Of a stretch of 64,000 bases of DNA, positions 47,102-57,914 are shown in pieces. The stretch is from Trametopsis cervina. Taxonomy: Eukaryota > Basidiomycota > Agaricomycetes > Polyporales > Irpicaceae. Position 1 is the first letter of the stretch, and every line of letters starts with the position of its first letter. The stretch is taken from assembly GCA_022385755.1 (NCBI GenBank), contig MU278362.1, positions 16,251 to 80,250 on the forward strand, written 5' to 3'. The notes under the pieces were generated by a model. It saw only the letters and a program-made list of their open reading frames with translations. It searched no databases and had not been told where the DNA came from. The position numbers were made by a program, and so were the translations under genes.

Positions 47102-48037
47102 CTGCAGTTGTAGTTTGTTAGCACCCTGTTTGGCAAATGAATTTCAGATCTACTCACCCGAACAGCCGTTTATTGATTGAGTTTTGGGGACAAGATGGAG
47201 CGGTGGTGGGAGTTAAGAAATGCTTCCTTGTGCGGCTTTCACGGTGTTGAAGTTTATTGAAAAGTCTAGACCATGCATTGCATTTCTTCTGAAAGAGGTT
47301 AACCGCAGCGGAACTCGCAGAACAGTGAGTCTAGACCATGCAATAAATTTACATCTGAGCGAGGTAAACCGCAGCTGACCGCAGAGAATGGTGAGACATA
47401 ATGTAGAATTTGTATTAAGCCCAAAATGCGGGAACCTAAAATAGAATCTATCCGTATCTTGCATTGCTTTGCTCACAATTGATACATTTCTATCCACTTT
47501 ATTAAAATGTATCGTCTTTCCCCTTCAAGGCGTACAGTTCAGCTGAAGACGTAAGATCTAGTATTCTCATTCCAGAAGAAGGTTGCGAAGACGTACTATA
47601 GGCTGGACCAATCTGACTAATTGAAACAACGATCGTGTGCATTCTAAAAATTAACCTGACAAATGGTGAACATGTGAGGTCAATGATCGGGCCAGTTCTT
47701 CATTCCAACCTCCGCTTATTGTGAGTGAAATGTAACGATCGCAAACATCAACGTTCATAATGTGTTCATCCTTCACGAACGTTGTTTGATCCTCACCAGG
47801 GTTTGTAGCCGTTCACATTAAGGGGCAATAACAATGAGCGAATATGTGGTAGATATGAATGCCCTTTGACTGTGTGACAAGGTTTTCTGAGAAAGTTAAC
47901 TCGCTACAACATGACGAACGACTGCAGTTGCAAGTAGAAGAGCTCAAATTTGGCATAGACAGCAGACAAGCATCTTAGCTACGATTCAAGATTCTTATGA
48001 CTAGAGGCGATTATAACGAACATCGAACTTGACATAC
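47102..48037. other. Intergenic region of the island with tandem repeats
   Basis: Besides the 66-bp-period repeats at 47264-47395 it is AT-rich and without a supported gene. Confidence 0.45.
47264..47395. repeat. Two 66-bp tandem units upstream of the NTase-like gene
   Basis: GTCTAGACCATGCA starts both units (about 47264 and 47330), and each contains GAGGTTAACCGCAGC or GAGGTAAACCGCAGC followed by CGCAGA. They lie about 160-295 bp upstream of the gene start at 47101. They may be promoter repeats or remnants of a terminal repeat. Confidence 0.6.
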
Positions 48038-49431
48038 TCAAAATGCCGGCCCTCCTACATCACTGGCTCCTGCGTCTGAGCCGTCAGCGTCTTCTGCAAG
48101 TAAAGTAATTCCCTCTAGCTGAAACCCCGCTGTGAAAGACGTCCAGGCAGCTGCAGCGACACCAGAGTTATTCTTCCAGCGAAGCAGGCGAACTTCCAAT
48201 AGCACAATATCGTTAAGTGCAAGACTTTCAGGTCCGTCTTTTTTGGTGCGTGCACCAAGGGTCTGCACGCAACGAGTACCATCCCAAATCTTGTCGAATC
48301 GATATACCTTAACAGGCAATGTCAGTGAGATATTTATGCGAAGCTGATGTAGAGTCATACCTGAGGTCTTACATGCCCACGCACCGTCTTGGTACAGTAT
48401 TTGCTCGCATAGAACACGAAGTCTTCTTCTTCCATGGGGGCACCTGTGTATTTTTAGTGAGGTTTGCGATAATATGAAGTAATGCTTACGAGAGTTGGTG
48501 GAAAACGTGTGGAGATATTTTTGAGCGGCAAGAGTGTCACACTGGCGCAGTGGACGAATTCCAATATTGACTCGTTCAACTGGTGAACCAATGCGATCAT
48601 AAAAGTATAAGCTTGTGACTCTCCCTACAATTTTGACGGTGATGACATGCTCATCGATGCATAAGAACTTGACCAAAGTGGCGTTCTTCTTACCCCATGC
48701 AATGGTACGTGGGACGGCGCTCATGGGATAGACATGACTGGCAGCATCTGCGGCACATGCTGCTTCGGTGAAAACTCTGGAAGTATGTTAGAGCAATTTG
48801 GAAAAGTGAGAAACCACGTACTTTGCAAGTTCTGCACTGACACCATGGGGAAATTCGAACTCCTCAAATGACAAAGACTCCTTCGTGGATTCGACAGTAG
48901 TAGTAGCATTCGATGGATTTGTGTCAGATGCCAAAGAACTGTGTGCCGTTAATTTAGTCAAGTTCTGCATAGTGGATGAGACGGCTACCTCTTGTTGACA
49001 TCAAGAAGACTACCAAATACTGAACGACTTGTTGCTTCATCGCTTTGTGTAGGCGCTCTAAGAATGGTAAGCGATGGTCTGCATGCGAAGGAGTCAACAC
49101 TTACAACGTGATAGTGTTGTCAGCCATAACCTCAACCTCGTCTGCCGCAATTGAGGACTGTCTGGAAACCTCCGCAGATGACTCCTTTTGAATGATAGAT
49201 TCGCTGTCTTGCACAGCTGTAGGAGTACCAGCTACGAAAAACTTATCTGGTACCCAAGTCACCGTGCTAGAAATTTGTCAACACTAAATAGCGGCAAGAA
49301 AGCTCAGCTTACCTGTCGATTGCACGGTTAACCTCACCCTGGGTACGTGCACGTTTGGGGTCATTGGCAGCATCATTCGCAGAGGGAGAAGCAGGGCGTT
49401 TCCCAGCTTTGGACTTGGAGCGGGAATTCAT
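48038..49431 (-). CDS. Helitron-linked gene X, unknown function
   Basis: The first exon is basic and nuclear-signal-like: MNSRSKSKAGKRPASPSAN then DPKRARTQGEVNRAIDR. Following short exons are STVTWVPDKFFVAGTPTAV, a Ser/Glu-rich stretch, and FEEFEFPHGVSAELAK. The main block is MSAVPRTIAWGKKNATLVKF, CIDEHVITVKIVGRVTSLYFYD, VERVNIGIRPL, CPHGRRRLRVLCEQI and KVYRFDKIWDGTRC. Its end is ALNDIVLLEVRLLRWKNNSG then AGFQLEGITLLAEDADGSDA and stop 48038-48040. Alternating hydrophobic strands could be an OB-like beta barrel, but this is a guess. The C-terminal D-I-V ... NNSG ... F-L pattern resembles the gene at 49781-50837. Divergent from that gene with 349 bp between starts. Confidence 0.5.
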
Positions 49432-49486
49432 GGTCAAAGGTAAGGACTTTGCTCGCACGGTGACCGGCCTAAATACTGACAACGAA

Positions 49487-49496
49487 CCCACGTGGG
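49487..49496. promoter_or_regulatory. CCCACGTGGG palindrome between divergent genes
   Basis: This is a perfect 10-bp palindrome with a CACGTG E-box core, 56 bp upstream of gene X and about 285 bp upstream of the plus-strand gene. bHLH factors bind such cores. Single occurrence, so modest weight. Confidence 0.35.
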
Positions 49497-49780
49497 CCTG
49501 AAATGTAGCTCGACGCTCAAAATGCTCATTTTCAACCGATCGTAAAAGCCCAAAGTGGACACCCGGTTTGCAGCTTAGTCCTGAAACGTTACAAATCATA
49601 TTGACGCACACCTCAAGTGGGTTTTGCTCGGGTTATAACATAACACCGCAAGCACATGTGCGATTCGACAGAACGACGATCTCCGTATTACCCATGTCCT
49701 TTTTTTGCGGTACGTTTAACTTCCTACAATAGTGAACTGTTGCTCATATTAACATAGCAAACGGTGTGCTTGTACGCAGC

Positions 49781-50837
49781 ATGTGGCCAAACCAAATTGG
49801 CTCTCCAAGCACAGACAATCGAGATGTGCTGGATATGCATGTTCATCAGCTGGTCCCAGAAACATTCGACGAGCTCATCAGGTTCTACTACACATTCCGT
49901 GTTCCATCGCGTGGTGTAGGACGTTACATCCACAAATTGGCGTTCACTCCTGAGACATCTCCGGAGGTTGGAGAGCGGATCATAGAGCCTGCATTCAGGT
50001 TCCAAGGTGTGGTTCAAGCTGCCGCTCTGAGTCCAAGTGGCAACTGGAACGGGTACGTCCAAATCATAGCATGCACAATGAATATGACTGATCAAAGTTC
50101 TAGAAACGTCATGAATTGTGCTAAGGCAGGGCAACGACTAGTGCTCAAAGGGATTGCAGGAAATGAAGCTTTTTCTACTTTGCTAGCTCAGCTAGACGGG
50201 CTGCGCGAGTACATCTATGCTTCTTTGAACGTTCACCCTGCCAGAGAATTTGTGAACACCGCCGATTCCTTGGTATTTTCAAGGGAGGTCTTTCAGAAGG
50301 TAATTCACTGCTCGGCCCACTTCGCCTTCACAATGTAACTCATAATTACGATCTTAGGTTATGCCTGGACAGATAACACCTGCAGCCGTTGCCTTCCAGC
50401 AAATGGATGACCAGGATGGACGCCTACAGCGGGTACAACACATGTGGCGTGTGGTACATCAAATCCGCTGTGGCGTCCAAGATGCCAATGGCATTTTGAG
50501 GCCTGCTAGGTATCTTTCGATAAGGCAAGGGGATTTTGTGGACGTCGCAGCAACTGTCAAGATTGTTGTGACTAACAAGTCGGGTCGCAAGGATATATCC
50601 ATTTACCTCGAGCCACAGCAAGTGTTCCGCTTGCGCTCAGCTTCTGAAATGATGGTAAGTACTTTCTGCATCAGCCGGAGATTAGTAGTAACATTTTCCT
50701 ATCTATAGAACCTAGGCTTCACCGTTACGCCTACAATCACTCCTGTGGTACAAGTACAAGCAGAGCTCGCAGATGGAGGCTTTGTGCTAGGTGGAGCTGT
50801 CGTCAACGATGAAGACGAAATTCTGCTTGACGTGTGA
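49781..50837 (+). CDS. Helitron-linked gene Y, unknown function
   Basis: Three exons. MWPNQIGSPSTDNRDVLDMH starts at the first ATG (49781). The first exon continues through VPETFDELIRFYYTFRVPSRG, RFQGVVQAAALSPSGNWNGY and AGQRLVLKGIAGNEAFSTLL. An intron near 50300-50358 leads to VMPGQITPAAVAFQQMDDQD, MWRVVHQIRCGVQDANG and ARYLSIRQGDFVDVAATVKI followed by NKSGRKDISIYLEPQQVFRL. A second intron (about 50653-50708) leads to NLGFTVTPTITPVVQVQAEL and the end DEDEILLDV. No family recognised. The GDFVDV..VKIVV motif recurs in my memory of hypothetical agaricomycete proteins and parallels gene X. It converges on the Rep/helicase gene with 6 bp between stop codons. Confidence 0.55.
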
Positions 50838-50843
50838 CATCTT

Positions 50844-53800
50844 CTACCGAGTGTGGTATATGATCAGTCGAGGTATACGATTCTCACATTCAGTAAGATT
50901 AGTTGTAGAGATTGTACCTCTGCGTTGATAATGTGATCTCATTGATGTCTGTGCCCCATCATTATACCACACAGTATCATCGCGGTCAATAAGCTGAGTA
51001 GTAAAATGATTAGCGCCCCAATATACGATTCCCAAAATTCTGAGAAGTTTGCCATTCTGTTGCGTGGTAGGAAGAACAACTGTTGGGTTAATATATAGTG
51101 GTACACGAGTAGTTGACCGTCTATTGAGATTTACAACAAACAATTCAGGTACATCTGAAAATACAGTACTAGATGGAACATGAGAACGACAAACAGTGCA
51201 ACGCCTTGAGAACGCTGAATTTAGCAAGTCCGATATCACAGCATCCATGGACAATGATGTAGACCTTTGAGCGGCTGAGTCTTCAATAGCCAAACTCTCC
51301 CATATGCTTGGACAGGGCAGCGTGTAAATCTCATTAGCTTGATATCCACAGGATGAACATTGGGCCAGTGTACAAGTAAGTGTAAGTGTTTGCAATGGCA
51401 TTGAAAGAAATGCAGCAAAGACATTGTCAACTGCGATAGGAATGTGTCCATAGAGTGGGAATCTTTGGGAATCTTTCAGTGTTAAGTGTTCTCTGACTGT
51501 GCTGCGCGCAGCTTCCAGCGTAAGTAATCCTTCGCTGACTTGACTGAAGACAGCAGTAAGACGTTTCATTTCTACATCAAGGGGATATATATTCTCAAAT
51601 CGTTCATGCCCAATTTTTCCATACAAGTTCCACATTAAATTCAAGAATGCATCATACGCGCAGCTCCAGTTCACAGAATCCCATTGTAAAGCCCTTGGTG
51701 CCATGACGCCACTGGAATTACCAACAGAATACAAATCGAGCATTGTTTTGTCACTGCTGTTGCTTTTATTGACTGTTCGCATGAGTTTTGGCTTTTTAGC
51801 TGAACGTATTACTTCAGTAGAAAGTGTTGCACTATTATCTTGTTTACGCTTTACAGAGCTATCTATTACTTTCCAAGGAATTTCAATTGTAGTTGTTTTC
51901 TGAACCATCCTTTCTCGTTCACGCCTCTTTAGTGTCTCATGCAGACATGGCGGCGTATAGTCTGCCGGTTGGGATTTAAGAAACTGAGGTAATAGCACCG
52001 TACGACTTGACATATCCAAGTTATTTGGCAAAGTATTTGTAAAGTGCCTTGTTGTTATATCGTCAAGGACTTCTAGATCTCGAAATTCCTGTCGCAGTGC
52101 TCCAGACAATCCTCCAGTTATTTTGGAAGCATCCAATGGACCTAGAATTAATGTACCTTCCAAACTTGAGCTTCGAGATAAACAGGTGTAGATACTTTGA
52201 AAACCACGTGAGTGCTCCAAATGTACAACATTTGCATGGCGAGTGCGGCCTTGAGATGCATAGTCCGTCATGGAGAAGTTAGGTAGTAACTGGACTTGTG
52301 TTCTAGAAATTCTGATTGAAGAATCTGAGGGCAGCGTGCAATTTATTCTATCTGTATGCATTGTAACAGGAATCACATTCTCTGGCAAGTGTGGAACTTT
52401 ACACGGTTGAGGGGGAGCAGTCAATTTTACAAAAGCAACACGTAAGTGTTCAAATGGATGTGCTGGATCATGATATGATTCCCATCCAACAACTGTTGCC
52501 TCAGCTCCATTGGTCGCTGAGATTTCCGTCACTTTATTTGCCTTTAATAGCACAGGCATCCCCAGACACATTGGTAAAAGACCAGGACGATTTTCCGTCA
52601 AAGCAGGTGGTAAACTCCACAATAACCTTTGCATCTTCTGTTTAGCTTGCTCCGCATTAACTTCATGAGTTTTACTAGATGCCCATTTATCTACTGACTG
52701 AAAAGAGGAGATAGGTACACCATGACTTTGCGCAAAATGTGTCAAAGAGTGCGTATTAATTGCATCGCGCTGTGCGTTATGTGCAGTAATAACAGAGACA
52801 GACGAGAAACGAGGATTAGCAAGAGATAGGCTTGAGTCATTACCAGTTGCAATTCGAGTTCGAAGAAGAGCAATATCTTCTTTGGTACATGCCTTAAAGC
52901 GCATGTTCTCTAATGCCCTTCTATATGCAATATCTTCATCGCACATACTACGAACTTGCATATTTTCACGTAGAATCACCACTGTAGTAAATGACTGCCA
53001 CAAAATCTTTCCCATAGCATTTTGCTGTGCCCGCAGTGTACTTCCATCGGTAAAGGGTCCAACGGTGTCTGAATACAGTGGCAGGCTTCCTTTACCAACT
53101 GGTGGAAGCTGGGCGAAATCACCTGCTACAATGACTCCTAAACCACCAAACGAAATGTCAGGAGCATTGAGAGCCTTGCATAGTTGTGCACTTATTCGAT
53201 AGAAATCATATAAACTAAACATAGATATCTCGTCCAAAAAAATGACATCAACACCAGATAGACGACCTCTCACTTTCTCTAAGTTAGCCATAGACTGTTT
53301 AGTCGTGGACTGCCCAAAGCCCAGCATAGAATGATAGGTAGATCCACCTATTAGAGCTGCTGCACTACCAGTAGGAGCCATTACAACAAACCGGTATCCT
53401 TCGCCCCGTTGCTCTAAAAAGGAGCCAATTGCATTCAGCACTTGACTTTTGCCTGTCCCAGCCATGCCTGCAAGATACATACGAAGTGTTGCTGTATCAT
53501 AATGAGCAAGATAAGTCGCTGCAATTTTAAAAGCACGTTGTTGTGCGGTATTCAATGTAAATTGGCTTGCAACATTGTTTATAAGAGTAACATGGGGATC
53601 GCGTATGGAAGAGGTCGATGCTCCTCCTTCGACCCATTGCAAACAATTTACAGTAACAATCTTAATCTGACCGTCAACTGCAGCACAGCACATGGGACCA
53701 GAAGATGCACGTTGACTGGGCTCATTATTATTATCTGCAACGTGTGTGGGGCTACACGATAGGATTGGGCGTGCTCGTGATGATAGAACGTCTTCACGCA

Positions 53801-56800
53801 CACTTGAAAGAATAGCGTCCCACTCTGTATTTGTCTTAGATGGGAAAATATTACTGTTGTCTATATTAGCTGATGTATTACAGTTTTCTGAAAGAGAGGA
53901 ACTGCTCTGTGAGCTGTCAGTTAATTCATTGGATGTGCAACTGGACACTTGTGTTACCGAAGGAGTATTACTGTCCACTTTAGATGTAGGTTTTCCTGCT
54001 GTATTCATTAAAGACATCATCTCGTCAAACTCCCGCATGTAACGAAGCGTTTTTCGTCCAAAGTTTTCAGACGATTCGCAAGCACTAGTTATGAAGTCTA
54101 CATCAACCAAACCATCCACAAGGTCACACTCTTTGCCAAAATTTTCCACTTCCTGAAGTACACCCTCAGAGAGTGTTCCTATTCCTACGAAGCTTTCGAC
54201 ACCTGTTTTACCTTTCTCACGACGTTGAGCTGCCCAATCGTGCTTTGCATCGTAGCACTCATACAATAAATTCATATTATCCATGATTTGTATGTGAGAT
54301 GCATGGAATGTGGTTGCATCAAATAACTCGCCCCATGTGCGAGCATCTGGCCGTAAATCTATTCCAGAGCGCCATCCTTGTGGCGCAAACATAGTAAGCA
54401 TCACACGGCAGTATGTCTCATGATCTCCTCGGTCGCGTCTAGGCAATGTCCCACCCACAAAATTCAAAAGAACACGGTCATTCTTAATGAGAAAAACTCC
54501 ATGGGAGTCATGTAATGGATGATCCTGCTGAAACGAATAATGCTGAGAGTCTGTAGCCAATTGATCCGAGTTTGTAGTATTGTCGTGGCCATTCTCCTCA
54601 TCACTGTCACTATTGGGATCCTCTTCATGATTATTTTCTTCATTGTCCGATGTACAGTCGTCACAATTTTTGGTACTAGCACGTACATTGTTGAGGTTTT
54701 TCTTGGTGAGTTTCTTCACCACAGTAGTACACAAAAACTCATACAGCGAGTGATTTTCAAATGCTAATGGGCGATGAACATAATCTTGAATTTGATTACG
54801 ACCAACAATTTTGCCTTTCTGAAAGCTCAATACCACCCTTTCATTGCCAGCAGAGGCAGCACGCTGCTCATCGGTACAGAATCCTGTATCTTCAACATAC
54901 TTTGTAAATGGCCACCAATAAAAGACACGGAAAGTCTCAGGCGTATAATGATCTGGCTGACCCAGAAGATGCGCACATGTCATGGGTCCAGGAGATTCTG
55001 ACTTTGCTGTAAGTCCATTTACAATTTTAACGAGCACAGCACGCGCTGCATCTCGCACCGTTGGCTGCTCACTAATTATCTCAGTTTTCTTATCAAGCAC
55101 AGCCTTTATGGTCTCAAAAACAGCATGTGTCTTTAACGAATTTTTGGTAACATAGTCAGTAACATAAGCAATTATTGCACGCACTTGCGTGCTGGACATG
55201 AGACATGTAACATCCGTATTACAGCGCATCAAGTATGTTAAAACAATATTGAAAGTATTCAACCATTGCTCTGTGTGGCGAAGCTCCACACTGCCAGTCA
55301 TCCAGTCAACAAGTGACTCAGAAAATATTGGTCTAGGAAAGTTTGCACGACAATATGTATCAGGAGCTTTTCCTCGTAAGCAGCCTTTATCGTGACGACT
55401 GTTATGTCTATTGGAAAGGTAAACAAGGCAATCTGTAATTTTGCGAACCTCTGACAACCACTTCTCAACGTCTCCATCTGTCATATTAGGAGGGGGTGGT
55501 GTTGGAATGGACTCTGTAGGATTGTGCCCTAATTTCTCAACTGCAGCAGCAATGTCAGATTCAGTACCTGTACTGTAACCACCCTGATGACACGATTCCA
55601 TCCAAGCTACAAATTCTTTTGAGAATGTTGTATTTTCACGAATTTTATCCCGAACGGCCTGGGGAGACAGCGAGTTTTTGACCCATATTAATAAATGCAG
55701 ATGAAGCGTCAAGCGACCCTGCGATTCAACAGTACCATAATATGATTCTGTTGGCCCAAATAAACCATGCTCCTTCTTGCCATAACATAGTATCTCAGTT
55801 ATGAACGTAGATACAATCCGGTCAAAAAATCGTGCACATGCTACAGGGTTTTGCGCAATTGCGTACATTCTTTCCTGATAATCAGGTAGTTTTTGGTCGT
55901 ATGAAAACAAATCTATCTTCATACCACAGTAATAAAGGCACAAAGGATGCTTGAAGTCGGTGGGAGAAAATGTTATGAACCAAAAAGGAACACCCTTCTG
56001 CATAATCATTGATTTGATTTCATTACGCTGATACTTTCGATTTGTAGTGGATCCAGGGACGTAGTGGTTAACTTGATCTATCAGCTGAATCAGCTCAAAA
56101 CAAGCACGCTCAGAATCAGTCTCAGGGCGAACAAATTGTCCTGTCTCCCCTCTCGCAATAATTGCATCAAGCGCATTAGGGTCAATATCCATAATTTTCT
56201 GCACGACAGATTCTATATTGGATTTGTTTGTCAACGCATAGCCTCCATACGAGCTCCCTCGAATTTGCTGCTGATTGAATACAATAAAGGGAAAATACTG
56301 ATCAACTGCAAACCTACGGTCGGCATACAAAAGTAAGTGTCTCACGTGTGTAGCCTGAGCCAAACATTTATTCATTGCCTTATTACCCATAGCTCCGAAG
56401 CCATACGGGAATAGCCACGGAAACATGCCTGGAAACAACTTCAGGTCTTCATACGTATTTGCAGGTTGACTACCATGACTGACAGCAAGAGCTGCCCCTC
56501 CTGCCGTAAAATACTTGATAGCAGCAGCAACTTTTGACTGATAGGGCATTTGTGCAAATTCTGCCCCGGTCAGGCCATGAACTGCAAATGGGCAAGGGCC
56601 ACTTTCGACACCTCTATCATCACTTGATTCATAGACAGCTAGCATCTCGCCACCTAGCTTTCCATCAGTCGGCCTATGCAATACAGCAACAGGGGGCTCG
56701 TTGTGAGGATAAGTAGCCATATTGTCATGTGACAACTGCACATCCTCATAATCCGCATGATTGAGGATTAACCACTGTAACGCTGCTATTACATTTCGAT

Positions 56801-57914
56801 GGCGAACCAGAAGAGGTGTGCGTGTATAATCTTTAGGTGTAGGAACTGCTGATCCTGTAAACAAAATGGCCAAACATAAGTCCAGCTCGTCTCTAGCTAG
56901 TGGCAGAATGCGTGCAACAGCAGAAATAGGTTGGGGAAACACAATGGCATTTGCAGACATTTTACGTTGACCCTTGTCCACTCGAACAACACAAATGTTA
57001 TGTCTGTATTTCGCAACAAGTAATTGCTCAACAAAATTGAGAGATGCGAGGACATCAGGAACATCTCCTAGCCATAGCCCATTGGCTAAATTGTGACGTC
57101 CTATTTTGTGACGTCGCACTGATGCTAAACATGGCGGGCACATATGTAAAATAGATTCTGTGCCTTGCCGGGTGATGCCACCTTCGTAGAGCACAGGACC
57201 AGATAACTCCGTGATTGGCTGTGACGAGTCAAACCGCTCCGCACGTGTCACTCCAGGTACAACAAGATGTGTGAGATCAATGCCATCCATAGCCACCAAT
57301 GTCTGCTGTTCCAGCAAAGTAAGCTGACCACAGACTGCACAAGGCCCCTCGGCGACTTTCTGAGGGGACAGCGCAGATGTCCAGCTCGCCACTTTCATAG
57401 CAATCTCACGTGGTGTCAAAGGTTTTGGGGGAAAGGATTCCGTCTGATCAGCAACGGTGACGGAGGCGATAGGTGGTAGTGGAACTACAGGCCCACAGTC
57501 CGCTTCATTGCCGGTACCTCGTCGTCTGAACACTGTGTATAGTGCAGAACAGCCTGCATCACAGTGGTGGCGAGAAATGGCTCCTGCAAGAGCAGTGGTA
57601 GCGCGAGAGGAATCCGATATACTTATTCGATGCTGGCGAGCGAGAGCAACAAGATCTCTAAACGGAACAAACGATGACAGCAGAGGCAGAGGAGCCTCCA
57701 CCGCAAAAAACTGGCAAGAATCGCTGTCATCAAATCGACACACGTCAGCCAACGGTTGCTGAGCAATATACTCAACAGTGCCGGACTGAGACTTTCTGCC
57801 AAAGCAAGGGGGGTACGATTCCAGCAAATTACTCGCAACGATGCGGCTGCGTCTACGACCTCCCGACATGGGGGCAACACTTTGATGTACCGCCCACCTG
57901 CAGTGTGCGGCCAC
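50844..57914 (-). CDS. Helitron Rep/helicase with C-terminal USP-like protease domain
   Basis: A single uninterrupted frame of 2,356 codons (start 57914; Met16 at 57869 is an alternative). Residues about 185-330 carry two CxxC pairs (PCAVCGQ, MCPPCLA), as in DUF6570-like regions. The Rep nuclease follows: HLHLLIW at about 738 supplies the HUH pair, and YVTDYVTK (Tyr about 917 and 921) the two catalytic tyrosines. A PIF1-type helicase has Walker A GMAGTGKSQ (about 1483), Walker B VIFLDEIS, VIVAGDFAQLPPVG and a late YASQGRTRHANVV motif. The last about 280 residues look like a ubiquitin-specific protease: NWSCAYDAFLNLMW (Cys about 2085), CxxC pairs (QCSSCGY, RRCTVC), NHFTTQLI (His about 2303) and WYND (Asp about 2319). 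No frameshift or stop: it looks recently active. Confidence 0.9.
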   Translation of the reverse strand: MAAHCRWAVHQSVAPMSGGRRRSRIVASNLLESYPPCFGRKSQSGTVEYIAQQPLADVCRFDDSDSCQFFAVEAPLPLLSSFVPFRDLVALARQHRISISDSSRATTALAGAISRHHCDAGCSALYTVFRRRGTGNEADCGPVVPLPPIASVTVADQTESFPPKPLTPREIAMKVASWTSALSPQKVAEGPCAVCGQLTLLEQQTLVAMDGIDLTHLVVPGVTRAERFDSSQPITELSGPVLYEGGITRQGTESILHMCPPCLASVRRHKIGRHNLANGLWLGDVPDVLASLNFVEQLLVAKYRHNICVVRVDKGQRKMSANAIVFPQPISAVARILPLARDELDLCLAILFTGSAVPTPKDYTRTPLLVRHRNVIAALQWLILNHADYEDVQLSHDNMATYPHNEPPVAVLHRPTDGKLGGEMLAVYESSDDRGVESGPCPFAVHGLTGAEFAQMPYQSKVAAAIKYFTAGGAALAVSHGSQPANTYEDLKLFPGMFPWLFPYGFGAMGNKAMNKCLAQATHVRHLLLYADRRFAVDQYFPFIVFNQQQIRGSSYGGYALTNKSNIESVVQKIMDIDPNALDAIIARGETGQFVRPETDSERACFELIQLIDQVNHYVPGSTTNRKYQRNEIKSMIMQKGVPFWFITFSPTDFKHPLCLYYCGMKIDLFSYDQKLPDYQERMYAIAQNPVACARFFDRIVSTFITEILCYGKKEHGLFGPTESYYGTVESQGRLTLHLHLLIWVKNSLSPQAVRDKIRENTTFSKEFVAWMESCHQGGYSTGTESDIAAAVEKLGHNPTESIPTPPPPNMTDGDVEKWLSEVRKITDCLVYLSNRHNSRHDKGCLRGKAPDTYCRANFPRPIFSESLVDWMTGSVELRHTEQWLNTFNIVLTYLMRCNTDVTCLMSSTQVRAIIAYVTDYVTKNSLKTHAVFETIKAVLDKKTEIISEQPTVRDAARAVLVKIVNGLTAKSESPGPMTCAHLLGQPDHYTPETFRVFYWWPFTKYVEDTGFCTDEQRAASAGNERVVLSFQKGKIVGRNQIQDYVHRPLAFENHSLYEFLCTTVVKKLTKKNLNNVRASTKNCDDCTSDNEENNHEEDPNSDSDEENGHDNTTNSDQLATDSQHYSFQQDHPLHDSHGVFLIKNDRVLLNFVGGTLPRRDRGDHETYCRVMLTMFAPQGWRSGIDLRPDARTWGELFDATTFHASHIQIMDNMNLLYECYDAKHDWAAQRREKGKTGVESFVGIGTLSEGVLQEVENFGKECDLVDGLVDVDFITSACESSENFGRKTLRYMREFDEMMSLMNTAGKPTSKVDSNTPSVTQVSSCTSNELTDSSQSSSSLSENCNTSANIDNSNIFPSKTNTEWDAILSSVREDVLSSRARPILSCSPTHVADNNNEPSQRASSGPMCCAAVDGQIKIVTVNCLQWVEGGASTSSIRDPHVTLINNVASQFTLNTAQQRAFKIAATYLAHYDTATLRMYLAGMAGTGKSQVLNAIGSFLEQRGEGYRFVVMAPTGSAAALIGGSTYHSMLGFGQSTTKQSMANLEKVRGRLSGVDVIFLDEISMFSLYDFYRISAQLCKALNAPDISFGGLGVIVAGDFAQLPPVGKGSLPLYSDTVGPFTDGSTLRAQQNAMGKILWQSFTTVVILRENMQVRSMCDEDIAYRRALENMRFKACTKEDIALLRTRIATGNDSSLSLANPRFSSVSVITAHNAQRDAINTHSLTHFAQSHGVPISSFQSVDKWASSKTHEVNAEQAKQKMQRLLWSLPPALTENRPGLLPMCLGMPVLLKANKVTEISATNGAEATVVGWESYHDPAHPFEHLRVAFVKLTAPPQPCKVPHLPENVIPVTMHTDRINCTLPSDSSIRISRTQVQLLPNFSMTDYASQGRTRHANVVHLEHSRGFQSIYTCLSRSSSLEGTLILGPLDASKITGGLSGALRQEFRDLEVLDDITTRHFTNTLPNNLDMSSRTVLLPQFLKSQPADYTPPCLHETLKRRERERMVQKTTTIEIPWKVIDSSVKRKQDNSATLSTEVIRSAKKPKLMRTVNKSNSSDKTMLDLYSVGNSSGVMAPRALQWDSVNWSCAYDAFLNLMWNLYGKIGHERFENIYPLDVEMKRLTAVFSQVSEGLLTLEAARSTVREHLTLKDSQRFPLYGHIPIAVDNVFAAFLSMPLQTLTLTCTLAQCSSCGYQANEIYTLPCPSIWESLAIEDSAAQRSTSLSMDAVISDLLNSAFSRRCTVCRSHVPSSTVFSDVPELFVVNLNRRSTTRVPLYINPTVVLPTTQQNGKLLRILGIVYWGANHFTTQLIDRDDTVWYNDGAQTSMRSHYQRRGTISTTNLTECENRIPRLIIYHTR

